Below are positions 11,402 through 22,194 of a DNA stretch of 64,000 nucleotides, piece by piece. The DNA comes from Lolium rigidum (taxonomy: Eukaryota; Streptophyta; Magnoliopsida; Poales; Poaceae): the NCBI RefSeq assembly GCF_022539505.1, contig NC_061510.1, forward strand, positions 264,935,687 through 264,999,686, read 5' to 3'. The notes beneath the pieces are model-generated. The model saw nothing but the letters and a program-made list of their open reading frames with translations. It was not told where the DNA came from and searched no databases. Both the position numbers and the translations under genes were made by a program. Within the stretch, counting starts at the first letter, position 1. Each line of letters opens with the position of its first letter.

Positions 11402-13172
11402 TGTTGGAGATATGCCCAAGAGGCAATAATAAAGTGGTTATTATATATCTTTATGTTTATGATAAATGTTTACATACCATGCTATAATTGTATTAACCGA
11501 AACATTGATACATGTGTGTTATGTGAATAACAAGGAGTCCCTAGTAAGCCTCTTGTATAACTAGCTTGTTGATTAATAGATGATCATCATTTCGTGATCA
11601 TGAACATTGGATGTTATTAATAACAAGGTTATGTCATTGATGAATGATGTAATGGACACACCCAATTAAGTGTAGCATAAGATCACGTCATTAAGTTCAT
11701 TTGCTATAAGCTTTCCGATACATAGTTACCTAGTCCTTCGACCATGAGATCATGTAAATCACTTATGCCAGAAGGGTACTTTGATTGCATCAAATGCCAC
11801 TGTGTAAATGGGTGGTTATAAAGGTGGGATTAAGTATTCGGAAAGTATGAGTTGAGGCATATGGATCAAGAGTGGGATATTGTCCATCCCGATGACGGAT
11901 AGATATACGCTGGGCCCTCTCGGTGGAATGTCGTCTAATTAGCTTGCAAGCATATGAATGGTTCATAAGAGACCACATACCATGGTACGAGTAAAGAGTA
12001 CTTGTCAGAGATGAGGTTGAACGAGGTATAGAGATACCGATGATCAAACCTCGGACAAGTAAAATATCGCGTGACAAAAGGAATCAGTATCGTATGTAAA
12101 TGGTTCAATCGATCACTAAGTCATCGTTGAATATGTGGGAGCCATTATGGATCTCCAGGTCCCGCTATTGGTTATTGGTTAGAGAGAGGTCTCAACCATG
12201 TCTGCATAGTTCGCGAACCGTAGGGTGACACACTTAAGGTTTGATGTCGTTTAAGTAGATATGGAATATGGAATGGAGTTCGAAGTTTTGTTCGGAGTCT
12301 CGGATGGGATCCAGGACATCACGAGGAGTTCCGGAATGGTCCGAAGAATAAGATTCATGTATAGGAAGTCATTTTCCAAGTTTGAAAATGATCCGGTGCA
12401 TTTATGGAAGGTTCTAGAAGGTTCTAGAAAAGTCCAGAAGAAATCACCATGGAAGGTGGAGTCCACCTAGCATGGCCGGCCAACCCTAAGGGGGAGGAGT
12501 CCCAGGTGGACTCCACCTTGGTGGCCGGCCACCCCCCCTCCAAGGAAAGGTGGGAGTCCCACCTTGAGTAGGAGTCCCACCTTGGGTAGGTTTCCCACCT
12601 TATGGGAAGTTTTGGGTTGGGGTCTTATTCGAAGACTTGTAGTCCAACTCTTGGAGGTTCCACCTATAAAAAGAGGGACAAGGGGAGGGGGGCCGGCCAC
12701 TCAAGCCTCCCACCTTGGCCGCACCCCCCTTGAGGCCGGCGCCCAAGAACCCCCTCTCCCCAAACCCTAGCGCCCCTCCTCCACATACTACTCCCGCAGC
12801 GCATAGGCGAAGCCCTGCCGGAGTTCTCCACCACCACCGCCACCACGCCGTCGTGTTGCCGGGATTCCGAGGAGGATCTACTACTTCCGCTGCCCGCTGG
12901 AATGGGGAGAAGGACGTCGTCTTCATCAACACCGAACGTGTGACCGAGTACGGAGGTGCTGCCCGATTGTGGCACCGTCAAGATCTTCTACGCGCTTTTG
13001 AAAGCGGCAAGTGACCATCTTCTGCAACAACGAGATCTAATCTCGTAGGCTTTGGAAATCTTCAAGGGTTAGTCTCGTAATCCCCTCGTTGCTACCATCT
13101 TCTAGATTGCATCTTGGCTTGGTTTTCGTTCTTGCGGTAGGAATTTTTTTGTTTTCTATGCTACGAATCCCA
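11402..13172 (+). repeat. 3' LTR of a Copia-superfamily retrotransposon (1771 bp)
   Basis: It begins TGTTGGAGATATGCCCAAGA and ends CTACGAATCCCA. Its features are those of a well-known Triticeae Copia LTR: the AGGCAATAATAAA block, the CGTAGGGTGACACACTTAAG block and a GC-rich GGCCGGCC-containing promoter part. A TATAAAAA motif is at 12665-12672, followed by a leader-like region. The apparent frames inside it (for example 12715-13014) are not genes. Confidence 0.8.
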
Positions 13173-15065
13173 TCTGAAGACAATCACAAAGTAAAGTGCA
13201 TAAGTAAAGAGCTCGGGTATAGGAATAACCGAGTTGATGCAGAGACGACGACGTATCCCGAAGTTCACACTCTTGCGAATTGGAGCCGTGTGGAGGACAA
13301 AACACTCCAAACACCACGAAGAAGGCCTCACCGAGTCACCGTATTCTCCTCGAGCCTTCTTACCAAAAGGGAAGTCCTCGATCCACTATGGAACTTTGAG
13401 GGTGGTCACCGAACCCGCACAAAGCTTGTGGCAATCTCGACAACTTAATTGGAGGCTCCTAAGAAATTTGCCGCAAAAGCCTCACAAAGCTTTAGGAGTC
13501 TCCACAACTTAATTGGAGGCCTCAAGAATAGCACAAAGACCACTATAAGCCGTCTAGGGATCCAAGGAACCAAGAGTAACAACATTCTCACTTTCACTTC
13601 CATGAATCACCGTGGAGAACTTAAATCGATGCACCAAATGCAATGTCAAGAACACCATTTAGAGAGGATATTGATTGGTGGAAATATAGATCTAGATCTC
13701 CTCTCTCTTTTCCCTCAAATGGAAGCAAGAATCATGGAGGGATTGAGAGATAGAGCAAGCTTCTCAAGGTCAACAATGGAGGACAGAAAAAGAGAGAGTA
13801 AGAGAAACAACTAGATTTTGGGGAAGAAGGGGCCTATTTGTAGCTCCCCACGAAATATGGCCGTTGGGGCTTCCTAGGCCGGGTTATCATGCCCCCGACA
13901 TGAAATATCTGGCCAATAATCCGGTGGTATACTGGAAGCCTTTCGCTTAAGTCCTTAGCCATTTTCTGGGGGCCGAATATTTCCAAATAATCCGGCCCAG
14001 ATAATCCGGGCGGATAATCCACCCCAACTTGGGCCGGAATATACCCCCCCCCGAAACTAGCAGGGATAGCAAAACGAGAACGAACATAACTTGAGGATCC
14101 AGACTCCAATTTTGACGATCTTGGGCTCGTTTCGAAGCTAGTAACAAGATATACAAGATCATGCAGGGAACCATCATAGTCCATCAAGCGAGGATAGAAA
14201 AAAATGATGAGAGGTTTAACCTATCTAAAAAAGACAATCCGGTAAAACCTCCAACCTTGAAAATGTCACAAGTTTTTCGTGCAAAATCCGTTCTCGATGA
14301 ACTAGAGCTTGTAATGGAGAAACACAATATCTAAGTCATATCATGGATAAGAACCAAATAATAACCAACAAATATGATGCAAGGATGCAAGGGCTCGAGC
14401 TCTCTCTGAAGGATAGGATCGAGTTACTCGCTCGAGAGTCCTCTTGATAGTACGGCCATCTATCCCATAAACCGGTCTCCCAACTACACCACGAGACCGG
14501 TAAGAAATAAACCCTATCAAGATCAAACCTTAACCTTGCGTATTCCACTTGAGGTCGATGATTACGATCTTGACCGCAACAATATGTAACACCTTTCTTG
14601 TGTGTGTTTGCTTGATGAAGTCTTGCGGATTGGTCCCCCATACACTACTATGGGAGAGCTTCTTCTTTGGCCCATCTTCACATATCCATGATCACCATAT
14701 TTATTGCAAGCTTCAAGCATATGATCTCCTCGTGATGGCTCATCTTGAACTTGCACAACATTTCTTCCTTCTTCCTTATCTTGATGTGTTGAGGATATGC
14801 ATGAGAGCTCACACCATCTTCTTCTTCTACAAGACATACTTGACACTTGGTCTTTTTCATTTTGTTATTCTTGCAACCTTGAAGCCAACATATGGTTCAA
14901 GCATTGGCTATGAAAAAAACCCTACAAATATAACTCGATGCAAATATAACATAAACACATTGAAGATATTTCTAGCCTCGCACTTTCATTGGACACACAT
15001 ATTTCAGAGATGAATTTAGTGAATCTAGTTCATTGCGAACCAAGAGTGTTAGAACAATGTACATG
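13173..15065. repeat. Unclassified repeat-derived sequence
   Basis: This stretch looks like long noncoding LTR sequence of grass retrotransposons. It has recurring phrases such as CTCCACAACTTAATTGGAGG at 13500 and a similar copy at 13440, and a run of AATCCGG motifs at 13918-14010. Neither LTR ends nor coding domains were found. The frames at 13089-13814 and 14549-15013 have no recognisable protein features. Confidence 0.45.
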
Positions 15066-15360
15066 CACTAGTACAAACTCGCTACTTAGAGACATCTAGT
15101 TCAGCCGGTTTCTCCCAAGTTTATTAAAACCAGACTCTACTAGAATACCTCAGATGGTTGTTATTTCCTGATCGTCTCTAAGATATTTAGAGTCGGGTGT
15201 CAACGCCAACCGCTTCTAAGAATGGTGAGTCTAGAATCGGGCCTAGTCCATAACCGGTTCAACTATATCTCTTAGGCGGGTGTGAATCACAATCGCCTCT
15301 AAGAGTGGTTGTACTAAAGCAACCTTCATTATAAACCGTCACCTAGGTCAAATCTGAAAA
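15066..15360 (+). mobile_element. End of a CACTA transposon with subterminal repeats
   Basis: CACTAGTACAAAC at 15066 fits a CACTA terminal inverted repeat. It is followed by a cluster of short direct and inverted copies of CTCTAAGA / TCTTAGGCGG (15175, 15217, 15266, 15295), which resemble the subterminal transposase binding repeats of this superfamily. The other end and any coding part were not found. Confidence 0.55.
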
Positions 15361-15799
15361 CAACTCACCCGCCAGTTCAAGTGACCGTACAACGCAGTTC
15401 TTCCTCCTCTGGATTTTTCTCAGGATTTCTCCGATCCTCTATACATTTCTTCATATGGTTCGGTAACTCCATCACGTGTCTATGGTGTCACAGTTCAATC
15501 ATCGACCATAGAAAGTAACAACATCACAATGATAGCGAAAATGGGCATCATGCTTGGATAGACAAATCACAATGACGGTGTGAGTGAACCTAGTACATTG
15601 CTTACCATGAGTGTTACTAAAATGGACATGGTTCGCTCAGTCCATCCGTGGACTTCGTCGTCTTGTTTTTAATCATTAGTCAATTCTGAACATTGTAGGG
15701 CTCATATCAAATATGCACTCGATAGTCTATGAGATAATCATACATTTGGCAAATACTAAGCACAACCACTTCCAGAAAAGCGCAACACTTGGTAACACT
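15361..15799. other. Unassigned sequence between CACTA end and LTR fragment
   Basis: No coding frame or repeat end was recognised. It may belong to the CACTA element or to the older LTR fragment that follows. Confidence 0.3.
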
Positions 15800-16700
15800 T
15801 GGTAAATGATGATCCGATGAATATTGTATACTATGTTGAGATTGATTATATATTCATGTCATATGTTATTTGTGATCGTGCATGCTCTCCGTTGCTAGTA
15901 GAAACTCTGGCCAAGTGGACACTTGTGACTCCAAGAGGGGGTATTTATGCTCGATAGTAGGTTCATGCCTCTAATTTTCTAGGAGAGTAACTTTATAACT
16001 TCTAAGATTGTAGATGTGCTGTTTCTACTAGGGATAAAACAACAATGTTTTATCCGAGGGTAATTCTATTGTTTACTTTACACACATTGCTTAATGCGAT
16101 AGTCTGTTGCTTGCAACTTTATACTGAAAGGGGTGCGGACGCTAACCTGAAGGTGGATTATTAGTCATAGACGCAGTTGAATTACGGTCTATGTATCATG
16201 TTGTAATGCACATATCAAATCTCATAGTAATCATCTTATCATGTATTGATCAATATTCTATCAATTGTCAGCTGCAATTTGTTCACCCAACATGATATTT
16301 CTTTATGGAGAGACACCTCTAGTGAACTGTGAACGCTGGTCCTATTTCCTTTACTGATAAATTCAATTGCAATCATGTTCTGTTTACTTTCTGCAAACAT
16401 CTCCTTCCATTTGATACGTCTAATCCTTTGCGTTCAGCAAACCGGTGAGTTTGACAAACTCACCGTAAGTTGGGGCAAAGTACTTTGGTTGTGTTGTGTA
16501 CAGGTTCCACGTTGTTGCTGACGCCGGTAGTGCGCCCTGCCACTAGTCAGCCAGCAACACATTCAGAAGTCACGCATTTCTCCTACTGGTCGATTAAACC
16601 TTGGTTTCGTACTGAGGGAAAACTTGCTGTCGTGCTCATCACACCTTCCTCTTGGGGTTCCCCAATAGCGTGTCCGCATACGACGAGCCAACGCCATCAC
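15800..16700 (+). repeat. Old LTR fragment related to the LTR of element E
   Basis: It can be followed against the reverse complement of 39143-40060. Shared phrases include CTCCGTTGCTAGTAGA, CTCCAAGAGGG.GTATTTATGC, AGGGATAAAACA, TTGTTCACCCAACATG, GGGGCAAAGTACTTTGG and CTTCCTCTTGGGGTTCCCCA. It is heavily diverged and lacks the 5' half, so it is an ancient remnant. Confidence 0.7.
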
Positions 16701-16787
16701 AAGCTTTGCCATCCTGGTAGTAGCTTCCGTGGTAGGCCCAAACGTGCTTTGCAAACCGGTGCAGCCACAATACAGAGGCTTTCAACC

Positions 16788-17671
16788 AAACGTCCCATTT
16801 TTTGCCCCCCCCGAGCGGTGACACGGCTAACTCCTCCCGATTTCCACCTCCACCGGCCAGGGCGTTAGCCTTGGTCCCCTATCCTTCTGCTTCCCGCTTC
16901 GGTGGAGGTAGGAAGCTGGGCGGTACCTCGTTCATGTGTTCTGGCCTAGTAGTTAGGTTTAGGTTTTGTGTGTTGTGGAGCGTCGTTGGGGTGGTGGGAG
17001 CATCATTTGGACGAATCATTCTGCGTCAACTCTACTCCCACACCGGTAACGGCTTTCTAGGCTGCGTCTCGGAGTTGATGGTAATATGTGTTTATCGGTC
17101 CGTCATGATCGACAGCTTGTTCTTCTCGCCGTTCTTTATACCGGGCGAGATCAATTTCTCGATGAGTCGCTGGCGTTCGTTATCTGTGGCTGCACTACCA
17201 GCTGGAGCGAGGTGGTTCTTCTGGAGTGGAGATGTTGGCACGGAGGTGGTGGATATGTTGTTCTTCTCCGACTCGGTCGACGGGAGGTGGCGGATTTTGG
17301 TCCAAGACAGCAGGCGACTTCTCCGATCGACGTGCCACATCGACATGCGCATATGTGCTTGCAATAGGTCTATTCGTCAACTCAGGAAGTCTTGTTAGTG
17401 ATGATGCTTTTGTGTATCTTGCAATGATGGAGGCTTGGCGTCTCTTTTGGCCTTTCTCTCGGCGGTGCTGGAGTTGGGTAGGGGCTGTTGGCTACCGTCC
17501 TTGGTCGTTGCAGGAAATCATAGGGGTCGTTTTGTATTTCTAGATCTTTTAGAATTTATCTTTAAATTCAGGATAATCATTTTATTTCGGCTTGTATTTT
17601 AGTTTCTATGTGTGTTATTTCATGTAAGTTGATGAAATACATAGTTGTTTAAAAAAAAACGTCCCATTTTT
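16788..17671 (+). mobile_element. LINE-type (poly-A tailed) retrotransposed insertion with 15-bp target duplication
   Basis: The flanks AAACGTCCCATTTTT (16788-16802) and the same string at 17657-17671 are a perfect target site duplication. The inserted segment of about 850 bases starts near GCCCCCCCCGAGCGG and ends in GTTGTTT plus an A run, which is the signature of target-primed reverse transcription. The insert contains frames of up to 198 codons (16802-17398) without recognised domains; it resembles the GC-rich noncoding parts of grass LINEs. It lies about 180 bases before the likely promoter of the CXC gene. Confidence 0.8.
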
Positions 17672-18342
17672 ATCTCCCCACGTGCGTACCCAAATGTGGT
17701 GTGTGTGCACGGAGCGCCGCTGCTGTTGGACGACGAGGGTTTGGGCCTGGCGTGGGCCATCTCGCTCATACTGGGCCGCATTCCCCTGCTCGCTCGGCCT
17801 TTGCTGGACCACGGGCTCCTCTCCGCTCGGGTCGCTGCCTTCATAAAGACCCGACCACGCTCCTTGCGCTTCGCGTCGCAGACGGGAAGAGAAGACGGAG
17901 GACTCGCGGCTGACTGGCCACCGCCACTGCCGCTGCTGCCGCCACCGGCGAGCGACGTCGGCGGCTGATCCCTCGTCGGTTAGTCCCCTTCGTCCCTCTC
18001 CTGCTCTTCCCCCCGCTTCCTCCCGCTTCCTCTAGGGTTTCGCGGCAAGGCGAGCGGCTAACATTTCCCTCCTCTGCTTCCCCCGCTTCCTCGGACGCGC
18101 GCGCGCAGGCTGACGCGGACGCCCTTCTCCTTCCTCCGCTCCGGCGAACTCCGACGAGGTCTACGACGCCGCCTCCGTCTTCTGCTACGTCTCCTCCGTA
18201 AGTTCGAGTAAGTAAGCACGCATCCCCTCCCCTCCGCTTCTCCGCCTCCTCGCTAGCCACGCGCGTACGCAGACGGCCAACACGAGCGAGAACCATCTGC
18301 GGCGGATCCATGTGCGCGAGTTTCTGGTCCGTTTACCTGATC
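17672..18342 (+). promoter_or_regulatory. Promoter, 5' leader exon and start of intron 1 of the CXC-domain gene
   Basis: The stretch is a GC- and CpG-rich island of the type found at grass promoters. A TATA-like CATAAAGAC at 17841 precedes a CT- and GC-rich leader. The leader phrase CTGATCCCTCGTCGG followed by a GTTAGT donor near 17979 fits the 3' end of a noncoding first exon. Transcription start and exon limit are inferred from sequence only. Confidence 0.5.
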
Positions 18343-20085
18343 GATCTACGAACGAGCCGTATGATGAGGCATGAATTGCTCATCCATCGCTTCGTAGGCT
18401 GAGAAATTGTTGCTGGTTCAGGCATGGATGGATTTGTTGTGGGACTCCCTTTGTTCGTTCGTCGATCTCCTACCTAGGTTGTGTGCCTGCGAATTTGCTA
18501 GTTCATCCATGTTTAGCATGCGTTGCTGCATTCATATTTAGCAGACGCATTCACGTTTCACCTATTTAATCTATTATAGTTTTGTCTGCCGAGCAAGATC
18601 CGGTTACTAATGCTGTGCTTGTCAAATGCCTGGACCGCCATCTCCCCAATCGCTGAGTATACCGGCCGTCAAGTTGTAGTAGGCTACTGCATGAGTTGTT
18701 TGTGCGTTCATGTCTAGCAGATGATGCGTTGATCTTCACCTAGTTTTTACTCTGTTGCTGCTGTAGTAGACTACTGGTTTGGTCTTCCGATCAAGCAAAA
18801 TCCTATCCCTTCTGCTGCTGTTCTTGTCCAATGCCCTGCCCCCAATCCAGTATTCCAGTACTAGTTGTTTTCCGTTCCTTTGATGCTATTTACAACTGCA
18901 TCAATAGCTTTGATCTACGAACGAGCCGTATGATGAGGTGTGTATTGCAAATCAATCGCTTCGTAGGCTGAGAAATTTCTACTAGTTCAGGCATGGATGG
19001 ATTAGTTCGTGGAACTCCCTTTGTTCGTGCGTCTCCTACCTGGGTTTTGTGCTTGCAAATTTGCTAGTTCATCCATGTTTAGCATGCGTTGGTGCATTCA
19101 TCTTCACCTATTTAATCTGTTAGTTTTTTTCTTCCGAGCGAAATCCGGTTCCTACTGCTGTGCTTTCGAATCCCTGGATTGCCCTCTCCTCGATCGCTGA
19201 GTGTGCCGTCAAGTTGCAGTAGGCTACTGCATGCGTTGCTTGTGCGTTCATGTTTAGCAGATGATGCATTTCATCTTCACCTAGTTTTTAATCTATTGCT
19301 GCTGTAGTAGACTACTAGTTTGGTCTTCCGATCAAGCAAAAATCATATTCCTACTGCTGCTGTTCTTGTCAAATGCCCTGCCCCCGATCAGTACTGTTGT
19401 TTTCTGTTCCTTTGATGCTACTTGCAACTGTGGATGGATGGAAATTCGAAGTATGATGTCTGCAAACTTGATTCATTTGATTGAACCTGCATCTTGTGCA
19501 TTGCAGCTGATCCCTCATCATCACTTGTATTGCAGCCATCCTCAGTTGGTGTGCCTACCTGGGTTGTGTGCCTGCAAATTTGCTAGTTCATCCATGTTTA
19601 GCATGCGTTAGTGCATTCATGTTTACAGATCGCATTCACGTTCACCTATTTAATATATTATAGTTTTTCTGCCGAGCAAGATCCGGTTCCTAATGCTGTG
19701 CTTGCCAAATGCCTGGACCGCCCTCTCCCCAATCGCTGAGTATACCCGTCAAGTTGCAGTAGGCTACTGCATGCGTTGCTTGTGCGTTCATGTTTAGCCG
19801 ATGATGCATTCATCTTCACCTAGTTTTCAATCTTTTGCTGCTGTAGTAGACTACTAGTTTGGTCTTCCGATTAAGCAAAATTTCTATTCTTACTGCTGCT
19901 GTTCTTGTCAAATGCCATGCCCCCAATCCAGTACCAGTTGTTTTATGTTCCCTTGATGCTATTTACAACTGTGGATGGATGGAAATTCGAATTATGATAT
20001 CTGCAAACTTGATTCATTTGATTGAACCTGTCTGATGCATCTTGTTATTGCAGCCGATCCCTCATCATCACTGTATTCCAGCAGC
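18343..20085 (+). repeat. Tandem repeat of about 520-570 bp inside intron 1 (about three copies)
   Basis: GATCTACGAACGAGCCGTAT occurs at 18343 and again at 18912. The phrase TTTGCTAGTTCATCCATGTT recurs at about 18491, 19060 and 19578, and the phrase GGCTACTGCATG recurs in each copy. The third copy lacks the first part. Copies two and three end with the same acceptor context, TTGCAG followed by CTGATCCCTCATCATCAC or CCGATCCCTCATCATCAC (19502 and 20049). Only the last one leads into the coding exon. Confidence 0.85.
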
Positions 20086-20836
20086 ATGGCGAGTGCCCAG
20101 GATACCAAGCAAACGCAGGACCTGAAGGCTGCTTCTTCTCCCTTGATGTTTAAAAGGGTAACTTCTTCTTCTGATTCTTCTTCTGACTCCCCTACTCGTT
20201 CCAACTGTTTGTGTGTTGCACGTATTCAGACCTCAGTAGTTGCGCCTCCGAGGCACAAAGGGTGCGCATGCAGTAAATGGAGATGCCAGGTTAAGGTCTG
20301 TCCTTGCATGAAGGTGTGTCTTCTGCATTCATGGTCTTTCTTATGTAGCGTCTTTAAAGCTAGACATGCTTCTTCTCTTATCCTCCTGACCGAGGCTACC
20401 TGGTTCTTGTTCTTAAGAACGATTACAGGTGTACCTCGAAGTGCAGCTGCATAGGATGTGACAATGTATTTGGGGCCAAAGGGAGTGAGTGCACCGACCA
20501 CACTCTCCTATTTCTGTTTAATTTCCTTGTACGATCACACACACTCGTGATTTGTGTTGATCTGATCTGGGTGCGCAAAGCAGGTGACCCAGACACTGGC
20601 CTTGACATGAACGAACTACCAGAAGAGGCTGAGGATCCAGACACTGGCTTTGACTTGAACGAACTACCAAAAGAGGCTGAGAACCCGGCGCAGATAGAGG
20701 AACAATCCACGCAATCTGAGGAGAACAGGGACTCCGACCAGAACAAACGACCACGAACCAAGGTTAGTTCTTACATTCCTCGGGAGAAGATGTTGTGGAT
20801 TCAGTATGTGTTTTGTGGTGATCTTTTCAGGAGTAA
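20086..20836 (+). CDS. Small CXC-domain (tesmin/TSO1-like) protein with two EAR-type motifs
   Basis: Four coding segments splice in frame: 20086-20315, 20429-20484, 20584-20762 and 20831-20836, giving about 156 residues. All introns have GT-AG ends, with a strong GTGAGT donor at 20485. The ATG follows an acceptor at 20053. The protein has a Ser-rich N-terminus, then a cysteine cluster GCACSKWRCQVKVCPCMK joined to CTSKCSCIGCDN, which fits the CxC spacing of a single tesmin/TSO1 CXC motif; such domains bind DNA through zinc. Next come DMNELP and DLNELP inside a short internal repeat; DLNxxP is the EAR repression motif of plants. The tail NKRPRTK looks like a nuclear signal. Segment 20158-20229 could also be a 72-base in-frame intron. 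Family members usually have two CXC motifs and are much longer, so this is an unusual small version, probably nuclear. Expression is not shown by sequence. Confidence 0.7.
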
Positions 20837-21045
20837 GTAATACTTGTGTTCTGCTCCTCTTGTGCAGTGATGATGACAGTCTTCAGTTCAGTCACATTTT
20901 GTGTAGTGCTGATCATAGTGAGGATGTCACCTTCAGTGCAGTGATGATGTCAGTCTACAGTTCAAAGCATGCCGCCTTACCACCCTGAACACGACGCCCA
21001 TTCTCTAATATGATACTTCCTGTCTGTCGAATATCGGAATGTAAA

Positions 21046-21051
21046 AATAAA
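21046..21051 (+). terminator. Putative polyadenylation signal of the CXC gene
   Basis: AATAAA lies 210 bases after the stop codon. Between them, 20837-21045 is a plausible 3' untranslated region with a repeated CAGTGATGATG phrase. Confidence 0.45.
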
Positions 21052-21060
21052 TCGGTTCAT

Positions 21061-21602
21061 ATCTCCTTGTGACAATAGTTCGGGCCTCGGTGCCGTGACA
21101 CCAACGTCAGTTAGCTTCAGGTGGACCTAAACGTTGATCAAACTGATGTAGCTTCAGTGGCTTCAGTTTGTGGTTCTTGATAAAACTCATATATAGTATA
21201 TAGTTCAGAACATATATGCATATAAGAATAGTTGCCAGTGTCCGATTATACAGTCTTGCAAAGGTTTTCTTCTTGCATTTTAGGAAGATTCTGATCATAT
21301 TTGAAATCCAAATTCTGCTGCAATGATGAGAGCACAGTAATATAGTATAGATATGACTGTACGGACTACGCTTTTCGGTAGCATTATTACCGCATTACAG
21401 AATATTTGATGCACTCACTCTTACCAGTTACACAGCACCAATACTACACTAGGGCATGTAGTGTTACAAGCTACCGAAGCATGCTACTGGGAAAGCCATC
21501 GCGCGCACAGAGGTGCTGTTCAATATCTGATGGTCGACGCCGAGGCCCATCTTTTGAGTTTATTCTATTTGAATCAGCCGATTTGTTTTGTTAGCTTGTT
21601 AC
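21061..21602. other. Intergenic sequence between CXC gene and thioesterase remnant
   Basis: No complete gene or repeat end is visible. Part of 21440-21580, read on the minus strand, may hold a further decayed exon of the thioesterase, but the match is too weak to claim. Confidence 0.3.
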
Positions 21603-22190
21603 CTCTGCCACGGCAGAGCAGGATGGGCAAAGAGGCAACTCTTCTCGCTGTCATGCTTGAACTCTCCATCTTGCTCCTCAGGGTCCTAAATTTATCAAAA
21701 TGCCAAGATCATTAGGCTCTGTTACAAGATTAGGAGTAATAAAAAGTGCCTGGTGTTTCGGTAGTTGTGATTCTGCAGATAGTGGCAGATCGAGTTGGAC
21801 CACCCTGAGCGAGCAAGCCAGCCACTCAGGCTGATGACTGCACAGGGCTTGATAGGGTAGGGGTTACCGCTGCTGAATTTGCCGTGAGCATAGCAGGCTG
21901 CCGAGTGCAGCAGCTCTACGCCTCTACCCATGCTGAAACCGCCAATCCCAAGCTTCACTGCATGATCCACAGAATCGTGAACATGAACAGGGTGAATAAT
22001 CATTAGATGCAGCAGGAGAACCGTCCATGTAATGGTAGTATGGCACGGTTGATCCTGAGATTAATACCATCAAATGGTTCGGACGACAGTAGTTTTGCTA
22101 TGCGCGCAGCTAAAGCATGCAGTAGGTTTGCTATCTCATCGCGACCATCCATCCACGTCGAACCCTGTTCGAGTGCCACAAAAAAAGTAT
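21603..22190 (-). pseudogene. Acyl-protein thioesterase (carboxylesterase, alpha/beta hydrolase) gene remnant
   Basis: Three exon-like blocks lie in order on the minus strand. Block 22190-22067 codes for TGFDVDG and then AARIAKLLSSEPFDG, with a frameshift between. Block 21957-21804 codes for KLGIGGFSMG and HSAACYAHGKFSSGNPYP and ISLSGWL; GFSMG is the nucleophile elbow G-x-S-x-G. Block 21685-21603 codes for TLRSKMESSSMTARR and LPILLCRGRG. The order and spacing match plant acyl-protein thioesterases, cytosolic enzymes that remove palmitate from cysteines. The first exons are missing, where LINE-like sequence begins at about 22195. The catalytic Asp and His region could not be found, so the copy is not functional. 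Confidence 0.75.
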
Positions 22191-22194
22191 TTAG

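Noticed and set aside
13089..13814. Frames of 92-121 codons after the Copia LTR
   Set aside because: They start within the LTR or repeat-like sequence and show no protein features.
14549..15013. 154-codon plus-strand frame
   Set aside because: It has mixed hydrophobic composition with no conserved motif, in repeat-like sequence.
16802..17398. 198-codon plus-strand frame
   Set aside because: It lies inside the poly-A tailed insertion and has no recognisable domain; overlapping frames are equally open.
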